From assembly GCA_023416175.1 (NCBI GenBank), contig JAEZIE010000111.1, positions 1-9,630 on the forward strand: a stretch of DNA of 9,630 bases. Reading direction: 5' to 3'. The notes below the pieces were generated by a model that saw only the letters and a list, made by a program, of their open reading frames with translations, was not told the DNA's origin and ran no database searches. The DNA is from Bacillota bacterium. GTDB taxonomy: Bacteria; Bacillota; Clostridia; Christensenellales; CAG-138. Position numbers and translations under genes: made by a program. This document shows positions 8,583-9,630 of this stretch, piece by piece (positions within the stretch are counted from its first letter, which is position 1; every line of letters starts with the position of its first letter).

Positions 8583-8612
8583 TTAATATTTGTACCAATT
8601 TTAACAAATCAA
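8583..8612 (-). promoter_or_regulatory. Candidate promoter and nested dyad of the LytTR-DUF3021 operon
   Basis: On the minus strand there is a -35-like TTGATT (8607-8612) and a -10-like TATTAA (8583-8588) with an 18-bp spacer, 20 nt before the GTG start. Between them lies the dyad ATTTGT-N10-ACAAAT (8588-8609). A protein bound there would block or reshape the promoter. The elements are AT-rich and only moderately convincing. Confidence 0.45.
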
Positions 8613-8728
8613 ATTGAGGATCACAAACATGGAATTTTTAATGGATACATTCTGAAAATCAACCTTGGGTGGCGCCGTGCCCCGGTTTCTGCCTTGTTTT
8701 GGTTGTTTTCCTTTTGTTCATGCTTTTA

Positions 8729-8737
8729 TGCTATAAT
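8729..8737 (+). promoter_or_regulatory. Extended -10 promoter of the lipoprotein gene
   Basis: TGCTATAAT is a perfect TATAAT (8732-8737) preceded by the TGN extension. No good -35 is seen 16-18 bp upstream, where the sequence is T-rich, which is common for extended -10 promoters. The rest of the divergent gap, 8613-8728, contains a GC-rich patch (8661-8690) and nothing else I can name. Confidence 0.65.
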
Positions 8738-8776
8738 ATCATAGGAATTAAAGTTTCCATACGAAGGAGATCGTCC

Positions 8777-9630
8777 ATGAGAACCCGTGCAGCATTGTGC
8801 CTCCTGCTTGTACTGCTTTTAAGCGCCTGCGCAAAGCCGCAGCAGGCGCAGACCGAAGCCGTATTGCCCGGCTATATCGGCGCGGGCGAGACCGTCTTTG
8901 GCGGGAGCGCAGAGGGCGTTGGCGATTTGAACCTGAAAGGTCTTACCATATCGGCGGAAGCCGTGGAAGGTGTAACCGAAACGGTTCTTTCGCTGCGCTT
9001 TGTTTCCGGCAGCCGGATGTCCGGCGGCGCTGCGGAAGCCGAGGGCAGCGGTGTTCCCGTCTATTCCGTTTATACCCTTGACGCGCCGGCGCGGCTGATC
9101 GTCTCCTTTGATAACCTCGCCTACTGGGATTATTCCCATGCGCTCGAATGGAACGATCCGCTTCTTTTAGGAACATTTCAGTATTCCCTGTTTGAAAACC
9201 CGCGCGTCAACATCTGCTTCCAATTGTCGGGGCCAGTCAATTTGAAAACCTCGGAAGAGGGTGATACGCTCACAATCCGCCTGCGGCCCAAGGCCGCCTC
9301 GGAACGTTCGCAATATTTTGTGACGATGCAGGCGTTTGATGCGTATTGCGCGGGCAATGTTTCCGCCGAGATCGACGCTTCCCCGACCCTCGCCAGCGAT
9401 CTTGACAACAAGCTGCTCATTTCCCCGCCTTTCACATCGGAAGCGGACGCAAAGACATATTTGGAAAATGCCAAGCTCAATTACCCGCAGATACCGGAAG
9501 AGCATTATGCCGTCATTTCGCTTGGCGCGGCGCAGCTTCCGGAATTCAATGCGACGCTCAATTACCTTGCGGCCATGGAAACCCCCGCTGTCAGGCTTTC
9601 AGATGGCACGGAATTAACATTGCCCGCGCT
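8777..9630 (+). CDS. Lipoprotein with AMIN-like segment, C-terminus beyond the window (partial)
   Basis: The frame is open for 284 codons to the window end. The ATG has AAGGAGA (8764-8770) 6 nt upstream. The N-terminus is a lipoprotein signal (MRTR, then ALCLLLVLLLSAC) with lipobox LSAC and lipidated C18, so the mature protein should be anchored on the outer face of the membrane. Residues about 51-170 alternate in a beta pattern with APARLIVSFDNL and DTLTIRLRP, like AMIN domains that bind cell-wall polysaccharide. Residues about 178-252 (SQYFVTMQAFDAY, then PFTSEADAKTYLENAKL and HYAVISLG) recall a SPOR peptidoglycan-binding repeat with an insertion. Both assignments are weak. A role at the cell wall is plausible. 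It is divergent from the LytTR operon, so it may share control through the 213-bp gap. Confidence 0.75.
   Translation, partial: MRTRAALCLLLVLLLSACAKPQQAQTEAVLPGYIGAGETVFGGSAEGVGDLNLKGLTISAEAVEGVTETVLSLRFVSGSRMSGGAAEAEGSGVPVYSVYTLDAPARLIVSFDNLAYWDYSHALEWNDPLLLGTFQYSLFENPRVNICFQLSGPVNLKTSEEGDTLTIRLRPKAASERSQYFVTMQAFDAYCAGNVSAEIDASPTLASDLDNKLLISPPFTSEADAKTYLENAKLNYPQIPEEHYAVISLGAAQLPEFNATLNYLAAMETPAVRLSDGTELTLPA

Noticed and set aside
8626..8652. Weak direct repeat of ACAT at 20-bp spacing upstream of the LytTR promoter
   Set aside because: Only about four bases are shared and the match to the hydrolase promoter repeats is poor, so it is too weak to call an operator.
8667..8690. T-box-like core GGTGGCGCCGTG followed by a GC-rich stretch
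   Set aside because: It differs from the GGTGGNACCRCG core at two positions. No stem I, specifier loop or following terminator is seen, a promoter lies downstream of it, and the gene is not an amino-acid gene.

Overview
The window looks like a chromosomal segment of a moderately GC-rich member of the Clostridia. I infer this from the Gram-positive ctsR-mcsA-mcsB-clpC heat-shock operon, strong purine-rich ribosome binding sites, TATAAT-type promoters and a Firmicutes-style lipoprotein. A Christensenellales-like host would fit, but the sequence alone does not prove it.

Layout. Positions 1-72 (+) may hold the last codons of a membrane protein. It converges on clpC, and the two share a bidirectional terminator (176-206). 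Positions 218-4663 (-) are the complete ctsR-mcsA-mcsB-clpC operon, with gene junctions that overlap or lie 17 nt apart. It has a promoter at 4704-4731 and a perfect CtsR heptad operator at 4684-4700. McsB marks proteins with phospho-arginine, McsA activates it, ClpC unfolds the marked substrates, and CtsR represses the whole set. Upstream on the same strand is a DUF1697 gene (4788-5342). A 165-bp near-perfectly centred palindrome with TA ends (5356-5520), probably a MITE-like element, sits between its likely promoter and its ribosome binding site.

Positions 5669-8563 (-) are an accessory block. A stand-alone LytTR DNA-binding regulator (8117-8563) overlaps by 4 nt a four-helix DUF3021 membrane protein (7689-8120). 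This is the arrangement of regulator and membrane antagonist known from LytTR regulatory systems such as HdrRM and BrsRM. Downstream come a membrane-anchored PAF-acetylhydrolase-like alpha/beta hydrolase (6309-7595) and a CPBP intramembrane protease (5669-6298), followed by a terminator (5613-5645). The hydrolase has its own promoter. A 9-bp direct repeat of LytTR-like spacing lies just upstream, and a 14-bp inverted repeat brackets the promoter, so these two genes may be the regulator's target.

A divergent gene from 8777 (+) runs off the window. It encodes a lipoprotein with an AMIN-like segment and a possible SPOR-like segment, driven by an extended -10 promoter.

The heat-shock operon is conventional. 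The most promising material for follow-up is the LytTR/DUF3021/hydrolase/CPBP module with its promoter architecture, and the palindromic element in the DUF1697 leader.
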